Assembly (NCBI GenBank): GCA_050633625.1 | Contig: JBOEGW010000003.1 | Location: forward strand, 518,350-582,349 | Reading direction: 5' to 3' | Length of the DNA stretch: 64,000 nucleotides | Origin: JBOEGW01 sp050633625 | Lineage (GTDB): Bacteria > Pseudomonadota > Alphaproteobacteria > Rhodobacterales > Rhodobacteraceae | Part shown: positions 34,984 through 43,661 of the stretch, piece by piece | Layout of the letters: every line of letters begins with the position of its first letter | Position numbering within the stretch: position 1 is the stretch's first letter | Program-made: the position numbers and the translations under genes | Notes under the pieces: model-generated | The model's database searches: none | What the model was told of the DNA's origin: nothing | What the model saw: only the letters and a program-made list of their open reading frames with translations

Positions 34984-37185
34984 ATGGCGAAATCTGAAAC
35001 TCCCGACATCATTTACACGAAAGTAGACGAAGCCCCGGAACTGGCCAGCGCCTCTTTGCTGCCCATTATCCGCTCATTTGCGGCGGCGGCTGGTATTGAC
35101 GTGGAAACCCGCAATATTTCTCTCGCTGGCCGGGTTCTCTCGCAATTCCCTGATTTTCTCAAAGACGACCAAAAAGTCGCGGATGATTTGGCGGAGCTTG
35201 GCGAATTGGTGAAAACCCCGAACGCCAATGTCATCAAGCTGCCAAACATCTCGGCCTCTGGCCCGCAATTGACCGCGACCATCAAAGAACTTCAAGGTCA
35301 AGGCTTCGCACTGCCCGACTACCCTGAAGATCCACAAACCGATGCGGAAAAAGACATCAAGGCGCGTTATGACAGCGTGAAAGGCTCTGCCGTGAACCCG
35401 GTCTTGCGCGAAGGGAACTCTGATCGTCGCGCCGCGAAAGCCGTGAAGAAATACGCGATGGCCAACCCACACCGCATGGGCGAATGGGTCAGCGACAGCA
35501 AGACACATGTTGCGTCCATGAAAGGCAACGATTTCTACGCGAATGAGAAATCCGCTACTATCACGGCGTCTCAAGCTGGTGCCGCAAAAATCACCTTCAC
35601 AGATGCATCCGGGGCCGAAAGCGTGCTCAAAGACGGGCTGACATATGAGGAAGGCACAGTCGTCGACGCGACCTTCATGTCCGCCAAAGAGCTTCGCAAG
35701 TTTATTAAGGCAGAAGTCGCCAGCATGGAGCCGGGCGTTTTGTTCTCGGTGCACCTCAAAGCGACGATGATGAAGGTGTCTGACCCGATTTTGTTCGGTC
35801 ACTTTGTGAGCGTCTATCTGGAAGACTTTATCGCCAAACACGGCGCGAAACTGGATGAATTGGGCTGGAACCCGAATTCCGGGATTGGCGTTTTGGAAAA
35901 CCGCATTAAAGGCGACGCGAATTTGGAGGCCGACCTCAAAGCGGCGCTCGATGCCAAACCACCCATGTATATGGTCGATTCAGATCGCGGCATCACCAAC
36001 CTGCACGTTTCCTCCGATGTGATTATTGATGCGTCTATGCCTGCTGTCATTAAAGCTGGCGGCATTGGTTGGGGGCCAGATGGCAAGCCCGCACCAACAA
36101 AGTGCTGCATCCCAGACAATTGCTACGCACCGATCTATGACGAAACGATCAATTACTTCAAAGAAACCGGCAAGCTGGACGTCACCACCTGTGGATCCGT
36201 GTCCAACGTCGGCCTCATGGCGCAAAAAGCCGAGGAATATGGCTCGCACCCAACGACCTTTGAAGCGGCGGACGCTGGCACGATCCGGGTTGTTCTGTCC
36301 AATGGCGAAGTGCTCCACGAGCACAGTGTCGAGAAGGGTGATATTTGGCGCTCTGCAACGGCGAAAAAGGCTCCAATCCTTGATTGGATCAAACTTGGCA
36401 TCGCGCGCACCAAGGCGACCGGAGCGGCGGCGTTCTGGCTCGACGCGAACCGGGCACATGACGCTGAGATCATCAAATACGTGAAGCCAGCACTCAAAGA
36501 CGCCGGGATGGACATCCCAATTTTGGCCCCACGCGAAGCAACTCGTTTCACACTGGAAACCATGCGTAAGGGTGACGACTGCGTGACGATTTCGGGCAAT
36601 GTATTGCGCGATTATCTGACCGATCTGTTCCCAATTCTAGAGCTTGGCACCTCTGCAAAAATGCTCTCGATCGTGAAACTCATGAACGGTGGCGGTATGT
36701 TTGAAACGGGTGCCGGAGGCTCTGCACCCAAACACGTGACGCAGCTCGTTGAGGAAAACCACCTGCGTTGGGACAGTCTTGGCGAGTTCTGTGCGCTGGG
36801 TGAAAGCTTCGCCTTCCTCGCAGAAGCCAAAGGCCTGACGAAGGCCAGCGTATTTGCGACCGCGATTGAGGATGCGACACAAAAAGTGCTGGAAAACGGA
36901 AACAGCCCAGAGCGCAAAGTCGGCGCAAACGACAACCGCACATCGCATTATTGGTTCGCTCGCTACTGGGCTGAAGCTTTGGCGAAACAAACCAAAGACG
37001 GCGAACTTGCCGCGCATTTTGCGACAATCGCAAACGCGATGGGCGAGCAGGAAACTGCTATCATTGGTGAACTGTTGGCCGATCAGGGCAAAGCTGTAGA
37101 TATCGGCGGATACTATAACACAGACGCCGAAAAAATGGCCGTCGTGATGCGGCCCTCAGAAACACTGAACGCGATCATCGGTTAA
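34984..37185 (+). CDS. icd: NADP-dependent isocitrate dehydrogenase, monomeric type
   Basis: A 733-residue enzyme of the monomeric (IDH-II) class, which decarboxylates isocitrate to 2-oxoglutarate in the TCA cycle with NADP. The length and the N-terminal block TPDIIYTKVDEAPELASASLLPI are diagnostic and unlike the 400-residue dimeric enzyme. Other clear blocks are PNISASGPQLTATIKELQ, NPHRMGEWVSDSKTHVASM, VSDPILFGHFVS and RTSHYWFARYWAEAL. Start ATG at 34984 after GGAGAG. A strong terminator follows. Single-gene unit. Confidence 0.97.
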   Translation: MAKSETPDIIYTKVDEAPELASASLLPIIRSFAAAAGIDVETRNISLAGRVLSQFPDFLKDDQKVADDLAELGELVKTPNANVIKLPNISASGPQLTATIKELQGQGFALPDYPEDPQTDAEKDIKARYDSVKGSAVNPVLREGNSDRRAAKAVKKYAMANPHRMGEWVSDSKTHVASMKGNDFYANEKSATITASQAGAAKITFTDASGAESVLKDGLTYEEGTVVDATFMSAKELRKFIKAEVASMEPGVLFSVHLKATMMKVSDPILFGHFVSVYLEDFIAKHGAKLDELGWNPNSGIGVLENRIKGDANLEADLKAALDAKPPMYMVDSDRGITNLHVSSDVIIDASMPAVIKAGGIGWGPDGKPAPTKCCIPDNCYAPIYDETINYFKETGKLDVTTCGSVSNVGLMAQKAEEYGSHPTTFEAADAGTIRVVLSNGEVLHEHSVEKGDIWRSATAKKAPILDWIKLGIARTKATGAAAFWLDANRAHDAEIIKYVKPALKDAGMDIPILAPREATRFTLETMRKGDDCVTISGNVLRDYLTDLFPILELGTSAKMLSIVKLMNGGGMFETGAGGSAPKHVTQLVEENHLRWDSLGEFCALGESFAFLAEAKGLTKASVFATAIEDATQKVLENGNSPERKVGANDNRTSHYWFARYWAEALAKQTKDGELAAHFATIANAMGEQETAIIGELLADQGKAVDIGGYYNTDAEKMAVVMRPSETLNAIIG

Positions 37186-37208
37186 TCTGCGCACACCAAA
37201 ATGAGACA

Positions 37209-37236
37209 GGGCGCGCCATGATGGCGCGCCTTTTTT
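37209..37236 (+). terminator. Rho-independent terminator after icd
   Basis: GGCGCGCC repeated as a perfect inverted pair around ATGAT (37210-37230), followed by six T. It lies 24 bases after the icd stop and also downstream of the convergent regulator gene. Confidence 0.95.
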
Positions 37237-37257
37237 CGTTGGACGTATTGGTCGGAG

Positions 37258-37854
37258 CTAGAGCCTGACGATATGTTCAGAAGGCACACCTGACATCGCA
37301 TGGAGCAGCGCATTGGTGTTGGAAACTGCGAATTTTTTGTGAAGCTTTGCTCGATGCACTTCAACCGTGCGCGGCGAAATACCCAACTCCCGCGCGATTT
37401 CTTTGGACGTGAGACCTTCCGCCAATAGATCAACGATTTCTCGCTCGCGCGGCGTCAAGGGCTGGTAAGGGCGGTGCCCAGACAAATCTGCGACACTCCA
37501 AACCGCGCGAGACAGCGGCTCGTCCGGCGTCAAGGAATGTCCGCGCACCCGACACCAAAATAACCCACCGTCTTGGCGCATCATCACCCTTTCGTCCCAG
37601 TAGGTGTTGCTCCGTTTGAGATCTTCAACACCGCGATCCCGGATCTTGGTGAACTCGTCGCGGGTCGGGTAAAGGGCTTCAAACAGGGCGTTATTGAGCG
37701 CGCCCGGCGCATATCCAAACATCCGTTCAAACTCAGGATTGCACTGCATGATGACTCGGTCTTGCGTGACAACAAGTCCGATCGGGGAGTGTTCAAACGC
37801 CAGAGCGGCCAGATCGCCCGCCTCAAAAGCCGCGTCTATACGTGTTTTCCCCAA
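37258..37854 (-). CDS. PAS-LuxR transcriptional regulator
   Basis: A 198-residue protein with an N-terminal PAS domain (about 15-125; FEHSPIGLVVTQDRVIMQCN, FWCRVRGHSL) and a C-terminal LuxR-type HTH (about 130-195; LTPREREIVDLLAEGLTSKEIA). No receiver domain is present, so it probably senses a ligand directly through PAS. The start is a TTG with only weak ribosome-site sequence; no better in-frame start is visible. It is divergent from the five-gene ABC importer at 37955, with 100 bases between, and is the likely regulator of that operon. Confidence 0.87.
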   Translation of the reverse strand: MGKTRIDAAFEAGDLAALAFEHSPIGLVVTQDRVIMQCNPEFERMFGYAPGALNNALFEALYPTRDEFTKIRDRGVEDLKRSNTYWDERVMMRQDGGLFWCRVRGHSLTPDEPLSRAVWSVADLSGHRPYQPLTPREREIVDLLAEGLTSKEIARELGISPRTVEVHRAKLHKKFAVSNTNALLHAMSGVPSEHIVRL

Positions 37855-37954
37855 CTTGTCTCATCCCCAAAATAAAGTGAGCCTAGGGGCAGGTTACAAC
37901 GAACCACCGCTAGGAGGAAGCGCGGTGGAGGGTGAACCGCAACGGGAGGATATT

Positions 37955-39151
37955 ATGAGAATTTTGAAACGCGCCGTGGTGGCGCTGTCGATTGGCATCA
38001 GTTTTGGCGCACCAGCTCTTGCGCAAGACCCCATCAAGATCGCACTCGTACACGGGACATCTGGGTCGTCCTTTGAGGTGTTTTCCAAACAAACGCACAC
38101 TGGATTTGAGATGGGGCTGGAATACGCCACCGGCGGAACGATGGAAATCAAGGGCCGCCCGATTGAGCTTATTTACAAAGATACGCAATTTAAACCCGAT
38201 GTGGCGCGCGCTGTCCTGGCCGAAGCCTACGGTGACGATGACGTCCTCATCGCGGTTGGTGGCACATCGTCCGGGGTCACACTGGGAATGCTCCCCATTG
38301 CCGAAGAATACGAAAAACTCCTGATGGTGGAACCCGCCGTTGCCGACAGCCTGACCGGGCCAGATAGCAACCGATATGTGTTCAAAACCTCGCGCAATTC
38401 CTCAATGGATATGCAAGCGCAAGCGCTCGCGCTTAATCCCGACGAGAACCTGTTCGTGGCGACTTTGGCCGAGGATTATGCCTTTGGTCGCGATGGCATT
38501 TCCGCCTTTAAATCCGCGCTTGATGGATCGGGCGCGACGGTTGTCACTGAGGAATACGTTCCCCAAGGCACCGCTGATTTCACCGCAGCCGCCGAGCGGA
38601 TGTTCAACGCGCTCAAGGATCACGAGGGGCGTAAAGTCATCCTCATATACGTGGCCGGTGGTGGCGATCCGATGGGTAAAATCAAAGCGATGGAACCTGA
38701 ACGGTTTGGTATTGAGATTTCCACCGGCGGTCACATTTTGCCAGTGCTCCCGACCTATAAACGGGTGCCGGGCATGGAAGGCGCTGTGTATTACTACTTT
38801 GAAGGCTACGAAAATGACGTCAACACATGGCTGGTAGAGGAACACCTCAAACGGTTTGGCACCCCGCCTGACTTCTTCACAGCAGGCGGCATGGCTTCGG
38901 CTTTGGCCATCGCCAAAGGGATCGAGACCGCCGAAACGATCGACACCGAAGGGCTAATCGCGGCGATGGAAGGCATGAGTTGGGAAACTCCCAAAGGCGA
39001 AATGACCTTCCGGCCCGAAGATCACCAAGCGCTGCAATCCATGCTGCACTTCAAAATCCGCGTCGATGACGCCGTGGATTGGGCGATCCCAGACAAGGTT
39101 CGAGTCATCGAAGCGGATGAAATGAACATCCCCCTTGGCCGCGAAAACTGA
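37955..39151 (+). CDS. Branched-chain-type ABC transporter substrate-binding protein
   Basis: A 398-residue periplasmic protein of the Leu/Ile/Val-binding fold, signal peptide ending PALA, start after GGGAGGA. Blocks: KIALVHGTSGSSFEVFSKQT, VLIAVGGTSSGVTLGMLPIAEE, YVFKTSRNSSMDMQAQALAL, and VPQGTADFTAAAERMF. It differs from LivJ in the ligand region, and the same class binds amides, urea, aromatic acids and other small organics, so the substrate cannot be read. First gene of an operon with two ATPases, two permeases, a hydrolase and a flavin monooxygenase. A hairpin separates it from the rest. Confidence 0.9.
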   Translation: MRILKRAVVALSIGISFGAPALAQDPIKIALVHGTSGSSFEVFSKQTHTGFEMGLEYATGGTMEIKGRPIELIYKDTQFKPDVARAVLAEAYGDDDVLIAVGGTSSGVTLGMLPIAEEYEKLLMVEPAVADSLTGPDSNRYVFKTSRNSSMDMQAQALALNPDENLFVATLAEDYAFGRDGISAFKSALDGSGATVVTEEYVPQGTADFTAAAERMFNALKDHEGRKVILIYVAGGGDPMGKIKAMEPERFGIEISTGGHILPVLPTYKRVPGMEGAVYYYFEGYENDVNTWLVEEHLKRFGTPPDFFTAGGMASALAIAKGIETAETIDTEGLIAAMEGMSWETPKGEMTFRPEDHQALQSMLHFKIRVDDAVDWAIPDKVRVIEADEMNIPLGREN

Positions 39152-39161
39152 AACGAACCTC

Positions 39162-39198
39162 CGCCCCGGCCTTCACCAATTCGTATGGCCGGGGCGCT
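39162..39198 (+). terminator. GC-rich hairpin after the binding-protein gene
   Basis: CGCCCCGGCC and GGCCGGGGCG form a perfect 10-bp stem around a 15-base loop, followed by CTTT. It lies between the binding-protein gene and the ATPase gene and probably lets the binding protein be made in excess over the membrane components, by partial termination or 3' end protection. Confidence 0.75.
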
Positions 39199-39217
39199 TT
39201 AACTTGCGGCATTTCCC

Positions 39218-39982
39218 ATGACACATCCATCTTTGATCACCCGTGATCTCACGATCCAGTTCGGCGGGCACACGGCGGTTGACAGCGTGAGTTGCGATTT
39301 TCGCCCCGGCGAAGTGACGGTGATTGTTGGCCCAAACGGGGCTGGCAAGACCACCTATTTCAACATGATTTCAGGGCAGCTGACCCCGACCAGCGGCACC
39401 GTTGAAAAAGACGGTGTGGATATGACAAAAATGGCAGCTTCCACGCGCGCGCGCCATGGCATTGGCCGCGCGTTTCAACTGACAAACCTGTTTCCCCGGC
39501 TTTCCGTTCTGGAGAACATCCGGCTCGCCGTGCAGGCGCAATCTGGCGAAGGGCGGCGGCTGTTTCGGCCCGTCTCAAAATTCACCGAACTCACAGCGCG
39601 CGCCGAGCGATATTTGGAGGCGGCGCAGTTGACCCATGTTGCACAATTGCCCGCCAGCGCGCTCCCACATGGGGACCAGCGCAAGCTCGAAGTTGCGCTG
39701 CTCATGGCAATGGAACCGGACATTTATATGTTTGACGAACCCACCGCCGGGATGAGCCTTGAGGCGGCGCCTGCGGTTCTGGACCTCATCGCTCAAATCA
39801 AACACGACAACACCAAAACCGTGCTTTTGGTTGAACATAAAATGGACGTTGTACGCCGCCTCGCAGACCGGATCATTGTGCTTCATAACGGCGCGCTGAT
39901 CGCGGATGGTGCGCCAGATGAGGTGATGGAAAGCCAGCTGGTGCGCGATGTGTACCTTGGCAATGCGGGGGCGATGGCATGA
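39218..39982 (+). CDS. Branched-chain-type ABC transporter ATP-binding protein (LivG-like)
   Basis: A 254-residue ATPase. Walker A is GPNGAGKTT, the Q-loop is GRAFQLTNLF, the signature is ALPHGDQRKLEVA in place of the usual LSHGEQ, Walker B is IYMFDEPTAGMS and the switch His is in LVEHKMDVV. The C-terminal VRDVYLG is typical of LivG. It overlaps the next gene by 4 bases (ATGA). Works with the LivF-like ATPase on the two permeases that follow. Confidence 0.93.
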   Translation: MTHPSLITRDLTIQFGGHTAVDSVSCDFRPGEVTVIVGPNGAGKTTYFNMISGQLTPTSGTVEKDGVDMTKMAASTRARHGIGRAFQLTNLFPRLSVLENIRLAVQAQSGEGRRLFRPVSKFTELTARAERYLEAAQLTHVAQLPASALPHGDQRKLEVALLMAMEPDIYMFDEPTAGMSLEAAPAVLDLIAQIKHDNTKTVLLVEHKMDVVRRLADRIIVLHNGALIADGAPDEVMESQLVRDVYLGNAGAMA

Positions 39983-40698
39983 GCATATTGCAGATTTCCG
40001 GCCTCAACGTGTCGATCGGTCAATACGCCGTTTTGCACGACATGAGCTTTGAGGTGGACGAGGGGGGCGTGTTCGTTTTGCTGGGCCGAAATGGTGCTGG
40101 CAAGACCACGACCCTGCGCGCGATCATGGGGCTGTGGGAGCGCCCGGCCGGATCTATTCGGTTTCGCGGCGAGGACATCAGCGGGCTGCATACCAGCGAA
40201 ATCGCCCAACGCGGCATCGCCTATGTTCCGGAAAATATGGGTATATTTGGCGGACTGACAGTTTGTGAAAACATGGTGCTTGCAACAAAGACCGGCAAGT
40301 TTGATGCGGATAGATTAGACCGGGTTTATACGCTTTTCCCGGCCCTCAAACAGTTTTGGGGCAAGCAGGCCTGGAGCCTTTCTGGCGGCCAAAAACAAAT
40401 GCTCGCCGTGGCCCGCGCCATCATTGAACCGCGCGCCCTCATTCTGATCGATGAGCCAACAAAGGGCCTTGCCCCATCAATCATCGCCGCGATGGCCGAT
40501 GCTTTTCGCACAATTGGTGAGACTACCACGATCTTGCTGGTCGAGCAAAACCTCGCCTTCGCGACTGCGCTTGGGTCTGGCATGGCGGTTGTTGATGACG
40601 GGCGTGTGGCACACACCGGTTTGATGGCTGAATTCGCCGCCGACACCGCGCTTCAAAATAGGCTGTTGAGCCTGTCAACCGCAGAGGAAACAGCATGA
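39979..40698 (+). CDS. Branched-chain-type ABC transporter ATP-binding protein (LivF-like)
   Basis: A 239-residue ATPase of the LivF type. Walker A is GRNGAGKTT, the signature is SLSGGQKQMLAVAR, Walker B is ALILIDEPTKGLAP and the switch region is LLVEQNLAFA. The block RGIAYVPENMGIFGGLTVCENM is characteristic of this family. ATGA overlaps at both ends couple its translation to LivG- and LivH-like neighbours. Confidence 0.94.
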   Translation: MSILQISGLNVSIGQYAVLHDMSFEVDEGGVFVLLGRNGAGKTTTLRAIMGLWERPAGSIRFRGEDISGLHTSEIAQRGIAYVPENMGIFGGLTVCENMVLATKTGKFDADRLDRVYTLFPALKQFWGKQAWSLSGGQKQMLAVARAIIEPRALILIDEPTKGLAPSIIAAMADAFRTIGETTTILLVEQNLAFATALGSGMAVVDDGRVAHTGLMAEFAADTALQNRLLSLSTAEETA

Positions 40699-41687
40699 GC
40701 GGCATTGCCCAATTCCTATCCCGCAATGGCGGCGTATTCCTGTCGCCGCTCATCCTCGCACTTGTCGCCTTCGTGCTCATCGGCGCCCCGTCGTCTTGGC
40801 TCACTTTGACGGTCGCAGGGCTGTCGATGGGGATGATGATTTTCTTGATGGCCTCCGGCCTCAGTCTTGTGTTCGGGTTGATGGATGTCATGAATTTCGG
40901 CCATTCCGCCTTCGTCAGCTTTGGGGCCTTCGTGGCGACCTCGGTGCTGGCGTGGCTTGGCGGCTGGCTTGCGGCTGATAGTTTGGCGCTCAATATTCTG
41001 GCGCTCACTTTGGCCATTGCTGCGGCGATCACTTTTGGCGCGGCGGCTGGATGGTTCTTTGAACGGGTGATCATCAAGCCCGTCTATAGCGACCACTTGC
41101 GGCAAATCCTCATCACGATGGGCGCTTTGATCGTCGCTGAGCAACTCATCTTGATGGTCTGGGGCGGCACGCCAATGTCCGTGCCGCGACCGCAGTTTTT
41201 GGAAGGGTCACTCATCATTGGCGACAGTTCGCTTGAGATTTATCGACTGTTCGCTTTCTGCCTTGGCGCGCTTGTCTACGGCGGACTTTTTGTATTGCTC
41301 AACCGAACACGCATGGGGCTTTTGATCCGCGCTGGTGTTGAGAGCCGCGAGATGGTCGAAGCCCTCGGATTTCGCATTGATCGGTTGTTTATCGCGGTCT
41401 TTATGCTTGGTTCTGCCTTGGCCGCATTGGGGGGCGCGATGTGGGCCGGGTATGAAACCCTGATCACGCCAGCGCTAGGCGCGGAGCTTATGGTGGTGGT
41501 GTTTATCGTCGTGATCATCGGCGGACTTGGCTCGATCCAAGGCACATTGCTGGGCGCACTCTTGGTCGGGCTAACGCAAAACTACGTGGGATTTCTATCC
41601 CCCAAGCTGGCGCTCGCCTCGAACATGATTTTGATGATGATCATTCTGCTGTGGCGGCCTTCTGGGCTGGCCCCGGCTGTGAAGTGA
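40695..41687 (+). CDS. Branched-chain-type ABC transporter permease (LivH-like)
   Basis: A 330-residue permease with eight to nine hydrophobic segments. GLSLVFGLMDVMNFGHSAFV (about 55-74) is the LivH signature, and the block RTRMGLLIRAGVESREMVEALGF is the cytoplasmic ATPase-contact loop. VVFIVVIIGGLGSIQGTLLGALLVG closes the family pattern. It overlaps the preceding gene by 4 bases and precedes the LivM-like gene by 7 bases. Confidence 0.93.
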   Translation: MSGIAQFLSRNGGVFLSPLILALVAFVLIGAPSSWLTLTVAGLSMGMMIFLMASGLSLVFGLMDVMNFGHSAFVSFGAFVATSVLAWLGGWLAADSLALNILALTLAIAAAITFGAAAGWFFERVIIKPVYSDHLRQILITMGALIVAEQLILMVWGGTPMSVPRPQFLEGSLIIGDSSLEIYRLFAFCLGALVYGGLFVLLNRTRMGLLIRAGVESREMVEALGFRIDRLFIAVFMLGSALAALGGAMWAGYETLITPALGAELMVVVFIVVIIGGLGSIQGTLLGALLVGLTQNYVGFLSPKLALASNMILMMIILLWRPSGLAPAVK

Positions 41688-41694
41688 GGGCGCT

Positions 41695-42753
41695 ATGAAA
41701 GGCACATTACTCGTCAAAAGCGCCGCGCTCATGATCTGGGGGGTGCTGCTTTTTGCACCGTTCTTTTTCGGTGAGGTGCGCCAGATCGAAGTTGCCGCGC
41801 GCATTGCTGTGTTTATCGTTTTGGTGGCCAGTTACGATCTACTGATCGGCTACACTGGGATCGTCAGTTTCGCCCATACGATGTTTTTCGGGCTTGGCGC
41901 CTATGGCGTGGCGATTGCGCTCAAACATATGGGACCGGGCTGGGGGCAAGTTGCCCTTGGCACGGCAGGAGGCATTGGCGCGAGCATCGTTTTGGCCGCC
42001 TTGATCGGGCTTTTGTCGCTTCGGGTGAAGGCGATCTTTTTCGCAATGATCACGCTGGCGGCCGCTTCGGTTGCCTTGGTGCTTGCCAGTCAACTTTCCG
42101 GCCTCACGGGCGGTGAGGATGGAATGACCTATAAAGTGCCGGACCTGTTCAAACCCGCGACCAAGCTCTTGGTGGATGACGAAGGGAAAGTTGCGCGGAT
42201 CATGGGCGTCAAACTGAACGGAAAATTCGCCGCCTATTATTTTGTGGTGATCACAATGGCCGCGCTATTTTGGGTGCTTTTGCGCATTACTGTCAGCCCG
42301 TTGGGCACGGTGCTCAAAGCGATCCGCGAGAATGAACATCGCGCGGAAGGGATCGGGTATCGCGTGGTGGGTTATCGCACTGCGGTCTTCGTGATCGCCG
42401 CCATTGCCGCGACACTTGCGGGCGCGGTCTATGCGATTTGGCTCAAGTACACCGGCCCAGATACGGCGCTCTCTTTCAATATCATGATCGACATTCTCTT
42501 GATGGTGGTCATTGGTGGCATGGGCACGATGTGGGGCGCTGTGATTGGTGCAACTTTGATGGTACTGGCGCAATATTACTTGCGCGATCTGATGGAACTG
42601 ATGGCAACCGCGACAAGCGACATCCCCCTGCTCCCAACACTTCTAAGCCCGGATCGGTGGCTTTTGTGGTTGGGCGTGATCTTCATCTTGTTGGTCTATT
42701 TCTTTCCGGGCGGCATCGCTGGAACGATTATGCAAAAGGGAGACAAAACGTGA
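41695..42753 (+). CDS. Branched-chain-type ABC transporter permease (LivM-like)
   Basis: A 352-residue permease with about ten hydrophobic segments. ASYDLLIGYTGIVSFAHTMFFG is the LivM signature and GTVLKAIRENEHRAEGIGY is the ATPase-contact loop. A longer periplasmic loop around 140-185 (GGEDGMTYKVPDLFKPATKL) may contact the binding protein. Its stop overlaps the GTG of the hydrolase gene (GTGA), tying import to catabolism. Confidence 0.93.
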   Translation: MKGTLLVKSAALMIWGVLLFAPFFFGEVRQIEVAARIAVFIVLVASYDLLIGYTGIVSFAHTMFFGLGAYGVAIALKHMGPGWGQVALGTAGGIGASIVLAALIGLLSLRVKAIFFAMITLAAASVALVLASQLSGLTGGEDGMTYKVPDLFKPATKLLVDDEGKVARIMGVKLNGKFAAYYFVVITMAALFWVLLRITVSPLGTVLKAIRENEHRAEGIGYRVVGYRTAVFVIAAIAATLAGAVYAIWLKYTGPDTALSFNIMIDILLMVVIGGMGTMWGAVIGATLMVLAQYYLRDLMELMATATSDIPLLPTLLSPDRWLLWLGVIFILLVYFFPGGIAGTIMQKGDKT

Positions 42754-43592
42754 CCCGGCGCTCTGAGTTTATGGCGGTGCTTGGTCATGAGTTGCATGTG
42801 AGCCTGTGGGGCGATCCGATAAATCCCGCGGTCGTCATGTGGCATGGGCTTGCGCGCACTGGACGCGACTTTGACGAATTGGCCAGGGCCTTGTCGGATC
42901 AGTATTTTGTACTTTGCCCTGACACGATTGGGCGGGGATTGTCGAGTTGGTCTGATGACTCCACAAGAGAATATCTGCCTCGGTTCTATGCGCGCCTGGC
43001 CCTCGCGATGCTCGATCACTATGAGATTGCCTGCACCCACTGGATCGGGACATCCATGGGCGGGCTCATCGGGATGCACTTGGCGGCGAGCAAAGACGCA
43101 AAGCGCCTGTCTTCCTTGATCATCAACGATATTGGCCCTGAGTTGCCCGACGCGGCGCTGGACAGGATCACCACCTATGTGGCCGAGCTGCCCCGGTTTG
43201 ACAGCTACGCCGAGGGGGAGCTTTGGCTGCGCGAAATCTATGCGCCGTTTGGCCCGGCGCCTGCGGCCTTCTGGCAGCGCATGGCGCTGACTTCTTTTCG
43301 CCGGTGCGCGGATGGCAAATTGACTCTGCATTATGATCCGAAAATCGCGGACATGTTGCGCGACGACGAAGATCAGGCGTTGCTTTGGCAAGCTTGGGAT
43401 CGCACGACAACACCTTGCCATATTTTGCGAGGCGCAGAGAGCGACATCCTTCCCGCTTCCCTCGCGCATGTCATGACGCAGCGCGGCGCGAGACCCGCCC
43501 TGACAACAATTGAAAGGTGCGGTCACGCGCCATCTCTGAGCCGTGTTGAGGATGCCGAATTGGTTCGGTCGCTTCTGCGCCGCCTATCGTAA
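42750..43592 (+). CDS. Alpha/beta hydrolase
   Basis: A 280-residue hydrolase starting at GTG within the stop of the LivM-like gene. The nucleophile is Ser in WIGTSMGGLIG, the acid is probably Asp in GAESDILP and the catalytic His is in ERCGHAPSL. An oxyanion block MWHGLARTGRDFDEL is at about 27-41. No signal peptide, so it acts in the cytoplasm on the imported compound, perhaps an ester or a ring-cleavage product. The translational overlap with a permease gene is strong evidence of shared function. Confidence 0.88.
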   Translation: MTRRSEFMAVLGHELHVSLWGDPINPAVVMWHGLARTGRDFDELARALSDQYFVLCPDTIGRGLSSWSDDSTREYLPRFYARLALAMLDHYEIACTHWIGTSMGGLIGMHLAASKDAKRLSSLIINDIGPELPDAALDRITTYVAELPRFDSYAEGELWLREIYAPFGPAPAAFWQRMALTSFRRCADGKLTLHYDPKIADMLRDDEDQALLWQAWDRTTTPCHILRGAESDILPASLAHVMTQRGARPALTTIERCGHAPSLSRVEDAELVRSLLRRLS

Positions 43593-43661
43593 CGTCAGGT
43601 TTTGCCTTGTCCTGAAAGGGCGTGCCGCTTATCAGGGGCGCACCTTTGAGGGAGGGACAGA